From the NCBI RefSeq assembly GCF_030546805.1, contig NZ_JAUOPC010000009.1, positions 62,001-126,000 on the forward strand: 64,000 nt of DNA. The letters run 5' to 3'. Within the stretch, counting starts at the first letter, position 1, and the number at the start of each line of letters is the position of its first letter. The translations under genes were made by a program, and so were the position numbers. This stretch comes from Cyclobacterium sp. 1_MG-2023 (GTDB lineage: Bacteria > Bacteroidota > Bacteroidia > Cytophagales > Cyclobacteriaceae). Of the stretch, positions 36,309 to 45,443 are shown one piece after another. Below the pieces are notes generated by a model. That model made no database searches. It was not told the DNA's origin and saw nothing but the letters and a program-made list of their open reading frames with translations.

Positions 36309-37409
36309 ATGCAAAGGATTTATATTCTTATAGCAGTATTAACATTAACCAGTTTCTCAATCAGCTGTAAAAATAAGCAGGGCAATGAATTACTTCTAGA
36401 AGTTGAAGCGCTTGACAAATCCTATGAAAACCTGTTCGTTTTTTATGCCAATTTATATGATCCTGGTACCGGAGGATTTTATGATAGCCCCGAAAAAAAG
36501 ACGGGGCCGAGAATTGAATCTACGTGCAGGGTCATTAGCAGGCTTGATGACAACGGGTTAATAAATACAGTACCAGAGCCATTTAAGAAAAAATGGGTGG
36601 GATTTCTTCATTCGTTTCAAGATTCTGTCACTGGGTTTTATGACGACCCAAACGAACATCGGAATATAGACATGAGAAGGGGAAGAGCACTAGCTTATGT
36701 GAAGGGCGCATTTAAGCGATTAGGTGCCAGTACAAAATACCCTTATCCAAAAATTAAGGGAAACAAGGATGATGAAGAGGATGGCCTAATTCATTTGAAA
36801 TCTGTCGAAAACTTTAATCATTGGATGGACACTTTGGGCTGGGAAGAAAACCCTTGGAAGGCAGGAGGAACTTTGTCTGCCCAAGGCAATGTAATCGCCT
36901 CTCTTGAAGATTCCTTACAAGAACAAATAGTGGAGGAAATGTTTGATTTTCTTGCTGAAAACCAAAACAAAAATGGTTTTTGGGGAGGAGGTTCATTGTA
37001 TGTTCAACTTTCAGGTGCCTTTAAAGTCAGTACGCTCTATGGTGTATATGATAGGCAAATGCCAAATGCCAAGCGCATTCTCAAAAGCACCTTAAAATGC
37101 ATTCGTGAAGAGGAATGTCGCAATTCCACTTGGGTTAGGAATCCACTTAATTTACTGGCCGTTATAAAACCCTATGTTGCCATTAGCGAGGAAGAGAAAA
37201 ATGATATCATTAAAATTTCGATTGACAATGTCCTGCGATTCTCACGTAATGATGGAGGTTTCGCAAATTCATTAAAGGATGAATATGGTACAACAGATGG
37301 ATGTTCCCAGGCCATTATCACCAGAAATGCTTTGCGTGATTGGGTAGGATTGGAGCCACTGGTTTTACCAAATACCGATTCGTTTTTAATGACCTTGCAA
37401 TCGAATTAA
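36309..37409 (+). CDS. Lipoprotein with alpha/alpha-toroid-like repeats, function unknown
   Basis: A lipoprotein signal ends SFSISC (Cys20). The mature protein has repeated helical pairs with turns such as DPGTGGFYDSP, DSVTGFYDDP, NKNGFWGGG and NDGGFANSL. This GxGG(F/Y) spacing resembles the alpha/alpha barrels of terpene cyclases/prenyltransferases and some polysaccharide lyases. No catalytic signature can be assigned. It is likely a periplasmic or outer-membrane enzyme or binding protein. Its stop codon shares the TTAA sequence with the stop codon of the opposing FMN reductase gene. Confidence 0.6.
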   Translation: MQRIYILIAVLTLTSFSISCKNKQGNELLLEVEALDKSYENLFVFYANLYDPGTGGFYDSPEKKTGPRIESTCRVISRLDDNGLINTVPEPFKKKWVGFLHSFQDSVTGFYDDPNEHRNIDMRRGRALAYVKGAFKRLGASTKYPYPKIKGNKDDEEDGLIHLKSVENFNHWMDTLGWEENPWKAGGTLSAQGNVIASLEDSLQEQIVEEMFDFLAENQNKNGFWGGGSLYVQLSGAFKVSTLYGVYDRQMPNAKRILKSTLKCIREEECRNSTWVRNPLNLLAVIKPYVAISEEEKNDIIKISIDNVLRFSRNDGGFANSLKDEYGTTDGCSQAIITRNALRDWVGLEPLVLPNTDSFLMTLQSN

Positions 37410-37957
37410 AAGATGTTCCTTTTTCCTTCAATTGAATGGATAAAAGCTCCAAGGAAGAAGGCCAATTGATTTTTTGTAGGTTGATCTGTTATTTCCCCTG
37501 CAGAATTTACCTTTCCCTTGATGCCTTGGATCAAAAGGGATGTTTCCTCTTTGCAAGTTGCCTGAATGGTTTCCATGATTAGTTTCAATTCTTCATGTCC
37601 TTTTAACCCACTTGCTGAGGCCGTTATCAGACCAACAGGCTTTTCTGAAAAAACGGTCGTAGAAACACACCATTCCAATACATTTTTTAAACCGCTGGGT
37701 ATACTAAAAACATATTCCGGGCTACAAATTATCACCCCGTCTGCTTTGGTAATTTTCTCTCTTAAGGAGATGATTTTTTCCGGCACATTGTTTTCCGTTA
37801 ATGTAGTTTGGAAATGGGGCAGTTCCGTCAAATTATCGAGGATTTCCATGTTAAATATAGCTTTTCCCAAATCCCCGAGGTATTTTAATAGGCTAAGGTT
37901 GGCGGAGTTTGGGCTGGCGCTACCACAAATACCTAGGATGTTTATTTTTGTTACCAT
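37406..37957 (-). CDS. NAD(P)H-dependent FMN reductase
   Basis: Flavodoxin-like fold of the NADPH-dependent FMN reductase family: the phosphate-binding loop GSASPNSANLSLL near the N-terminus and the SPEYVFSIPSGLKNVLEW motif around 80-97 form the flavin site. It supplies reduced flavin or reduces quinones, azo compounds or chromate; the substrate is unknown. It is complete at 183 residues. It converges with the toroid-type lipoprotein gene, their stops overlapping at TTAA (37406-37409), so there is no room for a terminator between them. Confidence 0.9.
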   Translation of the reverse strand: MVTKINILGICGSASPNSANLSLLKYLGDLGKAIFNMEILDNLTELPHFQTTLTENNVPEKIISLREKITKADGVIICSPEYVFSIPSGLKNVLEWCVSTTVFSEKPVGLITASASGLKGHEELKLIMETIQATCKEETSLLIQGIKGKVNSAGEITDQPTKNQLAFFLGAFIHSIEGKRNIF

Positions 37958-38089
37958 ATGGGATTTTGAAAAATAGAAATTTGATTGATAGGGTTATTTA
38001 GTTAGTTAAGTAAAAATCCTCCAATAGAGGATAGAGAGTCCTTAATTTAACCAATTTTTTTGGATATTGTCAGGTTTGGAAAATGGCTT

Positions 38090-38154
38090 TCACCCCTTTG
38101 GATTTTGATTTGAGATGGGTTTTGGTTCTATAATCCTGTCATCCCTTCGGGATT
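38090..38154 (+). repeat. 65-base direct repeat, copy 1
   Basis: Begins TCACCCCTTTGGATTTTGAT and ends with the small hairpin ATCCCTTCGGGAT. It is identical to the copy at 38436-38500 except for three bases. Confidence 0.85.
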
Positions 38155-38435
38155 TGGTTTAGGACATGGTGAATTTGGTTATTCAATATTTAAAATCAGG
38201 TAATTGTGAGCCTACCGAAGTGGAATGTGTAGGTCTTCAGGTATTTAAAAAAGGGAATAATATTTTTCAAACCCCAAAGGGGTGTTAAGATTATAGAAAA
38301 TAGGGTTAGGGCAGGATTTAAACTCCTTAGGAGTGGCATATCAATTTAGGTTATCAAAAAAATCTGTTTTAAATCATTGGTAAAAGTCAAGGGAAAGATT
38401 TGGGCATAATTTTACCTTGACAAAGTAAGTTAATG

Positions 38436-38500
38436 TCACCCCTTTGGATTTTGATTTGAGATGGATTTTGGATCTATAATCCTGTCATCCCTTTGGGATT
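38436..38500 (+). repeat. 65-base direct repeat, copy 2
   Basis: Identical to copy 1 at 62 of 65 positions by eye, 346 bases further on. The terminal hairpin is kept as ATCCCTTTGGGAT. Confidence 0.85.
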
Positions 38501-38562
38501 AGGCTTTGTTTTTAAGATGGTTTTTGGGGATCTATTGCCTTTTGCAATAAATTTCCCTAATC

Positions 38563-38594
38563 AAAAAAAATCCCAAAGAATTTCTCCTTTGGGA
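38563..38594 (-). terminator. Intrinsic terminator of the Gfo/Idh gene
   Basis: TCCCAAAG / CTTTGGGA forms an eight-base-pair stem with an eight-base loop. On the minus strand it is followed by eight T. It lies 53 bases after the stop of the gene at 38647-39768. Confidence 0.85.
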
Positions 38595-38646
38595 CATAAC
38601 TCGACTTACAGCTAAATGACTATTGGCTTTATATTTAGATGTTCCT

Positions 38647-39768
38647 TTAGGTCAAATCAAGCTTCACTTTTTTACCCGTTTTAACGGCTTTATAAATAGC
38701 GTCAATTATGATTAGATCCTTAAGCGCTTCCTCACCATCTACAGGAACCTTAGCGGTTTCACCATCTAAAATGATCCCTGCCATTTTATCCATTTGGACG
38801 GTTTGGTGCGTTACATGTGGAAAATTTAATGGGCCCTTATTCGTCCAGGCTTTAATAGGACCGTAACCTGTGGAGGGCTGCATTTCTGCAAAACCTTTAG
38901 TCCCATTTAGGAAAAACTTATCCAAATGGCTGGTACTGTAGGTAGACAAGCAAGAGGAGATCACCCCACTTGGAAATCCAAACTGGAAAGTAATGGTTTC
39001 GTCAACCCCTTCCTTAAATTTTACCGGATCTGTTTTGGTTTCTTGGGCGGTTACCCATTCCGGTTCCTCTCCCACCATATAGCGGGCGCCATTGATAGAA
39101 TAGATACCGATGTCCATCATGGCACCACCACCTGCCAATTCCTTATTAAGCCGCCATTGGGTCGGGTCACCAATTCTGAACCCACTCAAGCCCTGAAAGA
39201 ATTTAATATCGCCAAATGCTCCATTTTCACGTAAGCGAATAATTTCCAATGTATTGGGTTCGAAGTGCATGCGGTAACCTACCAAGAGTTTAACACCGGC
39301 TTTGTCGCAAGCTTCTACCATTTCTCTGCCTTCTTTGGCATTGATGGCCATTGGTTTCTCACAAATCACATGCTTACCTGCAGCAGCGACCCGTAAGGTC
39401 TGTGGGTGGTGAAGGGCATTTGGTGTGATGATATAAACAGCATCAATGTCAGGATTGTCCTTGATGGCATCGAAATTTTCGTAATTGTAACAGTTTTTGT
39501 CCGGTATATCGTAAGTGGCCTGCCAATCCTTAATTTTGGAAGGTGTGCCACTGATCAAACCTACCAATTTGGCATTTTTGGAATCCAACATGGCCTTGGC
39601 CACACGGGTAGCATAACTGCCCAAGCCCATTATTGCAACCCTTAAGGTGCTTGCTTTTTTGGTATCGTGATTCATGCTTGCTTGTGTGTTTTGCGTGAAG
39701 TTTGGAATAAGAGGGAGGGAAACTGCCGAGAGTGTCAGTTTTTGCAAAAAGTTTCTTCTGCTTGTCAT
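38647..39768 (-). CDS. Gfo/Idh/MocA family oxidoreductase, Tat-exported
   Basis: A twin-arginine signal (MTSRRNFLQKLTL) is followed by a hydrophobic stretch. The Rossmann fold has RVAIMGLGSYATRVAKAML, and the sugar-dehydrogenase motif HVICEKPMAINAKEG supplies the active-site Lys. The C-terminal domain begins around residue 170. It oxidises or epimerises a sugar or inositol-type substrate with tightly bound NAD(P), folded before export. The substrate cannot be told. A second, only distantly related Gfo/Idh gene lies 0.7 kb upstream on the same strand with a separate terminator, so the two are not one transcript. Confidence 0.9.
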   Translation of the reverse strand: MTSRRNFLQKLTLSAVSLPLIPNFTQNTQASMNHDTKKASTLRVAIMGLGSYATRVAKAMLDSKNAKLVGLISGTPSKIKDWQATYDIPDKNCYNYENFDAIKDNPDIDAVYIITPNALHHPQTLRVAAAGKHVICEKPMAINAKEGREMVEACDKAGVKLLVGYRMHFEPNTLEIIRLRENGAFGDIKFFQGLSGFRIGDPTQWRLNKELAGGGAMMDIGIYSINGARYMVGEEPEWVTAQETKTDPVKFKEGVDETITFQFGFPSGVISSCLSTYSTSHLDKFFLNGTKGFAEMQPSTGYGPIKAWTNKGPLNFPHVTHQTVQMDKMAGIILDGETAKVPVDGEEALKDLIIIDAIYKAVKTGKKVKLDLT

Positions 39769-39973
39769 GATTTAATTAGGTTTAAAGTTTTGAATAGGCA
39801 ATGGTCGATTGTTTATGTGCTGTTGTTCTTGAATCCTTAATTGAATTATAGGGATTAAATAAAATTGCAAAATTCCGATCAAATTCTTTAATTACAAGAT
39901 ATTGTTTTTTATCCGGAAACTGAAAATAAAATATTTTTAGGCATGAAACAAATGGTACACCAACCCAATCCAA

Positions 39974-40390
39974 ATGTCGTCTTCTATTGTATATCAGGCT
40001 GAGCCTGAATTAAAAGCAGCTGACTTTCAAAAGTTGTTAATCTCTTCTACCTTGGGGGAGCGGAGGCCGGTAGACGATCTAAAGCGTCTGGGAAAGATGC
40101 TTTTGCATGCTGACCTGATTCTCACGGCTAGAAAGGAGGGAGAATTAATCGGAATTGCCAGATCGATCTCTGATCAAAGTTATTGTACTTATCTGTCAGA
40201 CTTGGCTGTACATGTTGATTTTCAAAAGCAAGGCATAGGGAAAAAGTTGATAAAGTTAACCAAGGAAGCATTTCCTCAGTCCAATTTGATTTTGCTTTCA
40301 GCGCCCAAAGCTGTCGACTATTACCCTAAAATAGGGATGAAAAGGCACCCTCATTGCTTTCTTTCATTGCCTAAAGACCCTATTTATTGA
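39974..40390 (+). CDS. GNAT family N-acetyltransferase
   Basis: The acetyl-CoA-binding motif A is clear: LSDLAVHVDFQKQGIGKKLI (the QKQGIGK is the R/Q-x-x-G-x-G/A pattern), followed by the beta-5 and helix region ILLSAPKAVDYYPKIGM typical of the YhbS-type subgroup. The substrate amine is unknown. The length (138) is normal for a single-domain GNAT. It is divergent from the Gfo/Idh gene at left and converges with the next one. Confidence 0.88.
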   Translation: MSSSIVYQAEPELKAADFQKLLISSTLGERRPVDDLKRLGKMLLHADLILTARKEGELIGIARSISDQSYCTYLSDLAVHVDFQKQGIGKKLIKLTKEAFPQSNLILLSAPKAVDYYPKIGMKRHPHCFLSLPKDPIY

Positions 40391-40401
40391 TAAATGCCAA
40401 T

Positions 40402-40432
40402 AAAAAAGGCTGCTTCCAAAATGGAAACAGCC
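40402..40432 (-). terminator. Intrinsic terminator between convergent genes
   Basis: GGCTGCTTCC / GGAAACAGCC form a stem with one mismatch and a five-base loop. On the minus strand it ends in six T, so it serves the Gfo/Idh gene at 40483-41949. The plus strand has a weaker T content but may share it. Confidence 0.8.
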
Positions 40433-40482
40433 CTTGGGGTTTATTGTTAATTTTCTATTAGAAAATCTCTTTTGCTTTTTAC

Positions 40483-41949
40483 TTATACTTTGTCCGGTGA
40501 AGGAAGGTCAAACTCAGCCCTCCTAGGATCGAAGAGTAATCTATTGGCTTCTACCGATCTGTCTCCAACAAAGAATTCTGAATCTCCATCAAATTCCAGC
40601 CATGGACCTACGATATAATCTGCTTGATCCACAGGCACTCCCATGCCATCTCTTGCGATTTCGTGAATCTTCATAAATTCTTCAAAAGCCAATTTATTGT
40701 CTCCAAATCTACCTGCTTTTGCATTGAAAGGGACTTTCTCTCCCATTCTGTAAGAAATATTCATCAGGTGGCCTAAAGTACAGCTGTAATGTGCATCATA
40801 CATATTGCCATTGGCCATCATTGGATCATTGGCACGACAGGCATTGATAAAACTTCCAAATGCACCTCCAGGTGTCATAGGAACTTTTTTCACGTCGACA
40901 TTTCGTGCTTGGCTTCCATTGTGTGACTTATATTCTCCATCTATAAGTTTGCCACCATCTTCAAAATAGAAGCGATTGGTTACTTCTTTCACATATCCTT
41001 CATGGTTTGCATTCCTAACGTTGAAAAACACTTGTTGGCCATTGGCAAATTCTGCTATAGCAAACATTGTATTTGGCGTTTCCCCTTGGTCATCCCAATT
41101 GAATCTGCCACCCATAGCCATTACCCTTACAGGGTGCGTATTGGCCACTTCATCGTCTAGGGCCCAATAGGCCACGTCCAGTTGATGAGTCCCCTGGTTG
41201 TTTAACTCACCATTTCCAACCTGCCAATTCCAGTGCCAGTTGTAATGAACCAGGTTTTCATTGTACTGATCAATTACTGCAGGACCTTTCCATAAATTCC
41301 AATCCAAATTGCTTGGTGGGGCAGTATTGGGTTTGTAGCCTATACCTTCCCTTGGTTTACAGGCAAAACCATGGGAAACCACCATTTTACCGTATTTTCC
41401 TGATTTGATATCACTTACCTGATCGCGCCATTCGTCACTACTACGTCTTTGAGCACCATGTTGAACTACTATGCCATATTTTTCAGCGGCAGCCAAAGCG
41501 ATACGCCCTTCGTGGACATCGTGACTAGCGGGTTTTTCTACATAGCAATGTTTTCCATTTTGTGCGGCCCACACCACCATTAAGGAGTGCCAGCTATTAG
41601 GGGTTGCCACACTGATGGCATCGATGTCTTTCATTTCAAGAACTCGGCGTACATCTACTTCACCCTTTACTCGGTTGCTTTTGGTATCTCCACTTCGAAG
41701 AGATTGTACACGTTCATTGAGTACATTTTTGTCAGGATCTACTAAATAGGCAATTTCAACGTTCTCTAATTTCGAGAAATTTCCAATATGGGATTTACCT
41801 CTGCCATTGACTCCGCATACAGCCATCCTAAAACGATCGTTGGCACCAATTATGGAGCCATAAGATTTTGCATTAAAGCTCATTGCTCCAATGGTTAATC
41901 CACTTGCTCCAAAAATAGATTTCTTGATAAATTCTCTTCTTTGTTTCAT
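40483..41949 (-). CDS. Gfo/Idh/MocA family oxidoreductase, long form, Tat-exported
   Basis: Twin-arginine-type N-terminus (KQRREFIKKSIFGASG). The Rossmann fold has RMAVCGVNGRGKSHIGNF, and the active-site motif is HCYVEKPASHDVHEG. A long C-terminal domain includes the LVHYNWHWNWQVGNGELNNQ region (two fragments: LVHYNWHWNW and GNGELNNQGTHQLDV) common to the large Bacteroidota and Planctomycetota members of about 450-500 residues. It is an exported sugar-type dehydrogenase; the substrate is unknown. It lies upstream of a strong bidirectional-type terminator. Confidence 0.9.
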   Translation of the reverse strand: MKQRREFIKKSIFGASGLTIGAMSFNAKSYGSIIGANDRFRMAVCGVNGRGKSHIGNFSKLENVEIAYLVDPDKNVLNERVQSLRSGDTKSNRVKGEVDVRRVLEMKDIDAISVATPNSWHSLMVVWAAQNGKHCYVEKPASHDVHEGRIALAAAEKYGIVVQHGAQRRSSDEWRDQVSDIKSGKYGKMVVSHGFACKPREGIGYKPNTAPPSNLDWNLWKGPAVIDQYNENLVHYNWHWNWQVGNGELNNQGTHQLDVAYWALDDEVANTHPVRVMAMGGRFNWDDQGETPNTMFAIAEFANGQQVFFNVRNANHEGYVKEVTNRFYFEDGGKLIDGEYKSHNGSQARNVDVKKVPMTPGGAFGSFINACRANDPMMANGNMYDAHYSCTLGHLMNISYRMGEKVPFNAKAGRFGDNKLAFEEFMKIHEIARDGMGVPVDQADYIVGPWLEFDGDSEFFVGDRSVEANRLLFDPRRAEFDLPSPDKV

Positions 41950-42343
41950 GATTTGGGTTTGATAATACTTTCAGAATGAATACATAAGTAAAAGAAAATT
42001 GAGATTTAATTCAAGTTTTGCCTAATTTTTTATTTGATTGGTAGCAATGGTTGATAATTAATTTTGAATCGCAGTGAAATGCCGTGGAAACGGGCTTCCT
42101 AAAACTTATAATTTGCTTTGGAAATAGGGTCTAACTAATACGGGCGAAGTTTTCGAGGGTAAAATTTATGGCTAAAAATCGGTTTTTCTACTGTCCTGAT
42201 AAATTAGGATAGGGGCTTTTCATTCATAGAAAAACAAAGAATGCTCATCATAAAAAAAATAAACTGATTCCATGTAAAAAAAATCAGCAATAAAATTGAG
42301 CTGGAATTTACATAGATGGGAAAAAACCTTTTGCAAGCAGTGC
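41950..42343. other. Intergenic region, no gene seen
   Basis: About 390 AT-rich bases between the Gfo/Idh gene and the small acyl-carrier-like gene. No clear terminator, promoter box or RNA fold. Confidence 0.4.
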
Positions 42344-42580
42344 TTATGAGGCTTTCAAAAGGGTGTCAATCAATTCTGATGGGGTTTGAATACGGGCAAT
42401 TTTGTCATCTTCCAGTTCTTTCTTCAACTCGTATTCTAATTCGAAGATCAATCCTGAGACAAAAATTTTGTCCATCCTCAAATCGTAGTAAAAGTTGGCA
42501 GCTTTTTTCTTTCCAGTTAAAGGAATTCCGTAAGATTGGAAAATTCCTATGGCCTTGCGCATTGCAGTAATATTGTTCAT
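42344..42580 (-). CDS. Acyl-carrier-protein-like protein lacking the carrier serine
   Basis: The second half lines up by eye with helices II-IV of acyl carrier proteins: YYDLRMDKIFVSGLIFELEYE followed by ELEDDKIARIQTPSELIDTLL (fragments YYDLRMDKIFV, LIFELEYEL, IQTPSELIDTLL). In true carriers the first stretch reads DLGLDSL with a serine for phosphopantetheine. Here the position is Lys38 (RMDKI). It therefore looks like a carrier-fold protein that cannot be loaded. The start is ATG, the length (78) matches an ACP, and there are no fatty-acid or polyketide genes beside it. It is a small gene, so the call is tentative. Confidence 0.6.
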   Translation of the reverse strand: MNNITAMRKAIGIFQSYGIPLTGKKKAANFYYDLRMDKIFVSGLIFELEYELKKELEDDKIARIQTPSELIDTLLKAS

Positions 42581-42716
42581 AGCATTAAGTTCAATCCAGA
42601 ATCAATACGGAGATACCTTTTGTTTTGTTGTGCATTTCAACAAATCTTTTCATTAAAATTTGTTAAACAGCCAAAATACAAGGTCAAATTTTACTTTAAG
42701 TTTGGTTTTTGCTTAA

Positions 42717-44015
42717 TTAGAGTTCACCAATCTTTTTGCCTTTTCGCCTTAAAAATTGTTGGTTTTTAGGTGAGCCTATAAGCTGTGAATTGTAGATGCC
42801 GGAGTGACCACTGAACAAGTAAGCCAAGACACATGCCAGGCCAATGTACACACCTGGTTCAGCTCCAAAAAGTTCAATTCCCATTATAGTGCAGGCCAAT
42901 GGAGTGTTTGTTGCTCCGGAAAAAACACTCACAAAACCCATGCCTGCCAATAATGCAACAGGCAATGGAATAATGGATGACAAGGCATTGCCCAAGGTGG
43001 CACCGGTATAGAACAAGGGCGTGACCTCCCCACCTTTAAACCCTGAACCTAAAGTCAAAGAAGTTTTGGCTATTTTTACCAAGAAATCATACCAAGGAAG
43101 GTCTTGAGAAAAGGAATCTACGATGGTAGGGATTCCCAAACCAATGTATTTGGTATCCCCTATTATAAAGACGGAGGCAGCTATAATCACACCACCTACC
43201 ACCGGTCTAAAAGGAGGGTATTTAATTTTTTTACTAAAATAATTTGACCAAAAATGAGTGGATTTTGAAAAAAGCCTGGCCGCCAGCCCAAAGCATATTC
43301 CTGCGGGAATCACCCAAAACACATTGATGAGACCAAAGACCGGCACTGTCGGAATTAAGTATTCAGTATGGTGAACCAGCCATATACCTTCGCAAGCATA
43401 ATTGGCGATGATTGCAGCAAGAAAGGCCGGAAGAATAGATTCGTATCTCAGCCTACCAATAATTAGCCATTCCAATGCAAATACTGCACCGGCAAGCGGT
43501 GTTCCAAATACTGAAGCAAATCCTGCTGCCACTCCCACTGTTATGACCATCTTACGATCATCCGTTTTAAGGTTAAACCACTTCGTAAATTGATCTGCTA
43601 TCGCTCCTCCCATTTGTATGGCAGTGCCCTCTCTTCCTGCTGAACCACCAAAAAGATGCGTTAGCAAGGTCCCCAAAAGCACCAAAGGAGCCATTTTCAA
43701 CGGAATTATCTTCAAGGGATTATAAAATTCTTCTAGAAGTTGATTGTTTCCCTTGACTACAGAAGTGCCGAAACGATGGTATATCCAGCCAATGATAAAA
43801 CCTCCTATTGGCAAAAATAGAATGATCCAAAGGTTGGATTCCCTGTATTGGGTGACCCAGTAAAGGGAAGTTAAAAACAATGCAGAAGCAGATCCTACCA
43901 AGCTCCCAATGATCAGCGCCAAAACCAGCCATTTAGCAGTGTAAACCACATTGGGGATTAATTCTTTAAAAATAAATTTGTTAAACAAAAGGAGGTTTCG
44001 GTTCCTATTTGACAT
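42717..44015 (-). CDS. ClC-type chloride channel/transporter
   Basis: About ten to twelve hydrophobic helices. ClC signatures are GSAGREGTAIQMGG (with the GREG gating glutamate; the usual following Pro is Thr) and GSGFKGGEVTPLF around residue 310-325. The GSGIP-type selectivity segment corresponds to LGTLLTHLFGGSAGREG. These proteins are either channels or Cl-/H+ exchangers in the inner membrane. The gene has no CBS domain, in line with the shorter bacterial form. It is divergent from the epimerase gene at right. Confidence 0.92.
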   Translation of the reverse strand: MSNRNRNLLLFNKFIFKELIPNVVYTAKWLVLALIIGSLVGSASALFLTSLYWVTQYRESNLWIILFLPIGGFIIGWIYHRFGTSVVKGNNQLLEEFYNPLKIIPLKMAPLVLLGTLLTHLFGGSAGREGTAIQMGGAIADQFTKWFNLKTDDRKMVITVGVAAGFASVFGTPLAGAVFALEWLIIGRLRYESILPAFLAAIIANYACEGIWLVHHTEYLIPTVPVFGLINVFWVIPAGICFGLAARLFSKSTHFWSNYFSKKIKYPPFRPVVGGVIIAASVFIIGDTKYIGLGIPTIVDSFSQDLPWYDFLVKIAKTSLTLGSGFKGGEVTPLFYTGATLGNALSSIIPLPVALLAGMGFVSVFSGATNTPLACTIMGIELFGAEPGVYIGLACVLAYLFSGHSGIYNSQLIGSPKNQQFLRRKGKKIGEL

Positions 44016-44454
44016 GTAGTGAACAATTTAGATTCTGGGAAACGATAAACCGGAATGAATACATTTTTTGTTCAGCAGGAAACATTTCCCGGAACCTTTG
44101 TAAATGAGTTGAGCTCATTACTTGAAATACTGCAAATTGGCTCTTTATAATATACCCTGTCTAATTGCCCACAAATATAGGTAAACATTTGATAAAAGTT
44201 TTATTGTACTTGCTCCCGGTTTGCACACAAGGATAGGCGAGCTTTTAATGGATTTTATCTACTTCTTGTGGTTCACTCATCCTATTAATTAACTGAAAAT
44301 TTAGCGAGTTAGGTTTACCTGTATTATTGCTTATTTGTACACTTGAAAGCTCCCCCAAATCTTTTGACAGCATTTTTTGCTATTGTTCGCATGGTGGAAT
44401 AATTTTTGTGGAGTTTAATTTTCGTTTATTTAGATTTTAGGGTAGCAATTAATT
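44016..44454. other. Divergent intergenic region
   Basis: About 440 bases between the ClC gene (minus) and the epimerase gene (plus). It must hold both promoters. I see AT-rich leader sequence but no box good enough to name. Confidence 0.4.
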
Positions 44455-45348
44455 ATGCAAAATATACTAATCACCGGAGGATCGGGACTTGTGGGTACTT
44501 CCATAACAAAAACACTTGAGGCCGAAGGGAAAAAAGTGGCTTGGTTAAGCAGAAGTCCAAAAAAATACGCACAAAAAGCCTTCTATTGGAATCCTAAAAA
44601 GGGTGAATTGGATGAGAAAGCAATAGACTGGGCAGATGCTATAATCCATCTGGCAGGAGCCGGTGTGGCGGAGAAGAAGTGGACTGATCAACGCAAAAAA
44701 GTGATTTTGAATAGTAGGCTTGAGAGCAGTAATTTGCTTTATGAAGCATTAAAAAAATCCCAAAATAAACCCAAAGCTATGGTTTGTTCCAGTGCTGTTG
44801 GCTTTTATGGGTTTGATACCGGGGAAAAATTGGTTTTTGAAGGAGATCCTGCGGGAAATGATTTTTTGGCGGATGTTGTGAAGGAATGGGAGCATGCGAC
44901 AGAAAAATTTCAGGATTTGGAGATTCGTACAGTGATTTTTCGAATCGGTATAGTGCTTGCCAAAGAAGGTGGGGCACTGAAAGAAATGCTTAAGCCACCG
45001 GTTGCAGCCCCACTGGGTTCTGGCCAACAGTATTTGAGTTGGATTTTTATCGAAGATTTGTCCGCCATGTTTGCTTTTGCCCTTGAAAATCATGGATTGT
45101 CCGGAATATATAATGCTGTAGGCCCTGTGCCTGTCACGAATAAAATCCTCACCAAGAGAGCTGCTGAGTATAAGGGGAAACCTTTTATTAATATAGGAGT
45201 TCCTTCATTTGCCCTTAAGCTAGGACTAGGAGAGATGGCCAATATGATTTTGGGAGGTAATCGGGTAAGTAATGAAAAAATTGAAGGTACAGGCTTCAAA
45301 TTTCAATACGGAGACCTTAACCTAGCTTTGAAAAAAATATTCTCCTAA
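44455..45348 (+). CDS. TIGR01777-type NAD(P)-dependent epimerase/oxidoreductase
   Basis: An extended short-chain dehydrogenase/reductase. The nucleotide-binding GGSGLVG lies at residues 7-13. AWLSRSPKK then marks the second-strand phosphate region. The active-site area MVCSSAVGFYG lies around 105-115, and the C-terminus carries the GNRVSNEKIEGTGFKFQY segment seen in the family (DUF1731-like tail). The reaction is unknown. It is cytoplasmic, 297 residues and complete. It is probably monocistronic, since 95 bases separate it from the peptidase gene. Confidence 0.9.
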   Translation: MQNILITGGSGLVGTSITKTLEAEGKKVAWLSRSPKKYAQKAFYWNPKKGELDEKAIDWADAIIHLAGAGVAEKKWTDQRKKVILNSRLESSNLLYEALKKSQNKPKAMVCSSAVGFYGFDTGEKLVFEGDPAGNDFLADVVKEWEHATEKFQDLEIRTVIFRIGIVLAKEGGALKEMLKPPVAAPLGSGQQYLSWIFIEDLSAMFAFALENHGLSGIYNAVGPVPVTNKILTKRAAEYKGKPFINIGVPSFALKLGLGEMANMILGGNRVSNEKIEGTGFKFQYGDLNLALKKIFS

Positions 45349-45443
45349 GATTTGACGACTGGTCGTATTATTAATAAAAAACCTCATAATTTCATTCCCG
45401 AAAAGACTGGTCTTTATTCTTGCGTATTAAACCTTACTGAAAA

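Larger units (their letters stand above)
37958..38646. other. Long intergenic region with direct and inverted repeats
   Basis: About 690 bases without a convincing gene. It contains a 65-base direct repeat in two copies and a related inverted segment (38271-38300). Other short palindromic units occur, such as CTCCTTAGGAG near 38330. The terminator of the Gfo/Idh gene is at the right end. The repeats resemble the hairpin elements near creD in style but not in sequence. Confidence 0.55.

Noticed and set aside
38090-38500. Possible CRISPR array
   Set aside because: Only two copies, 65 bases long with a 281-base gap and no regular spacers or cas genes.
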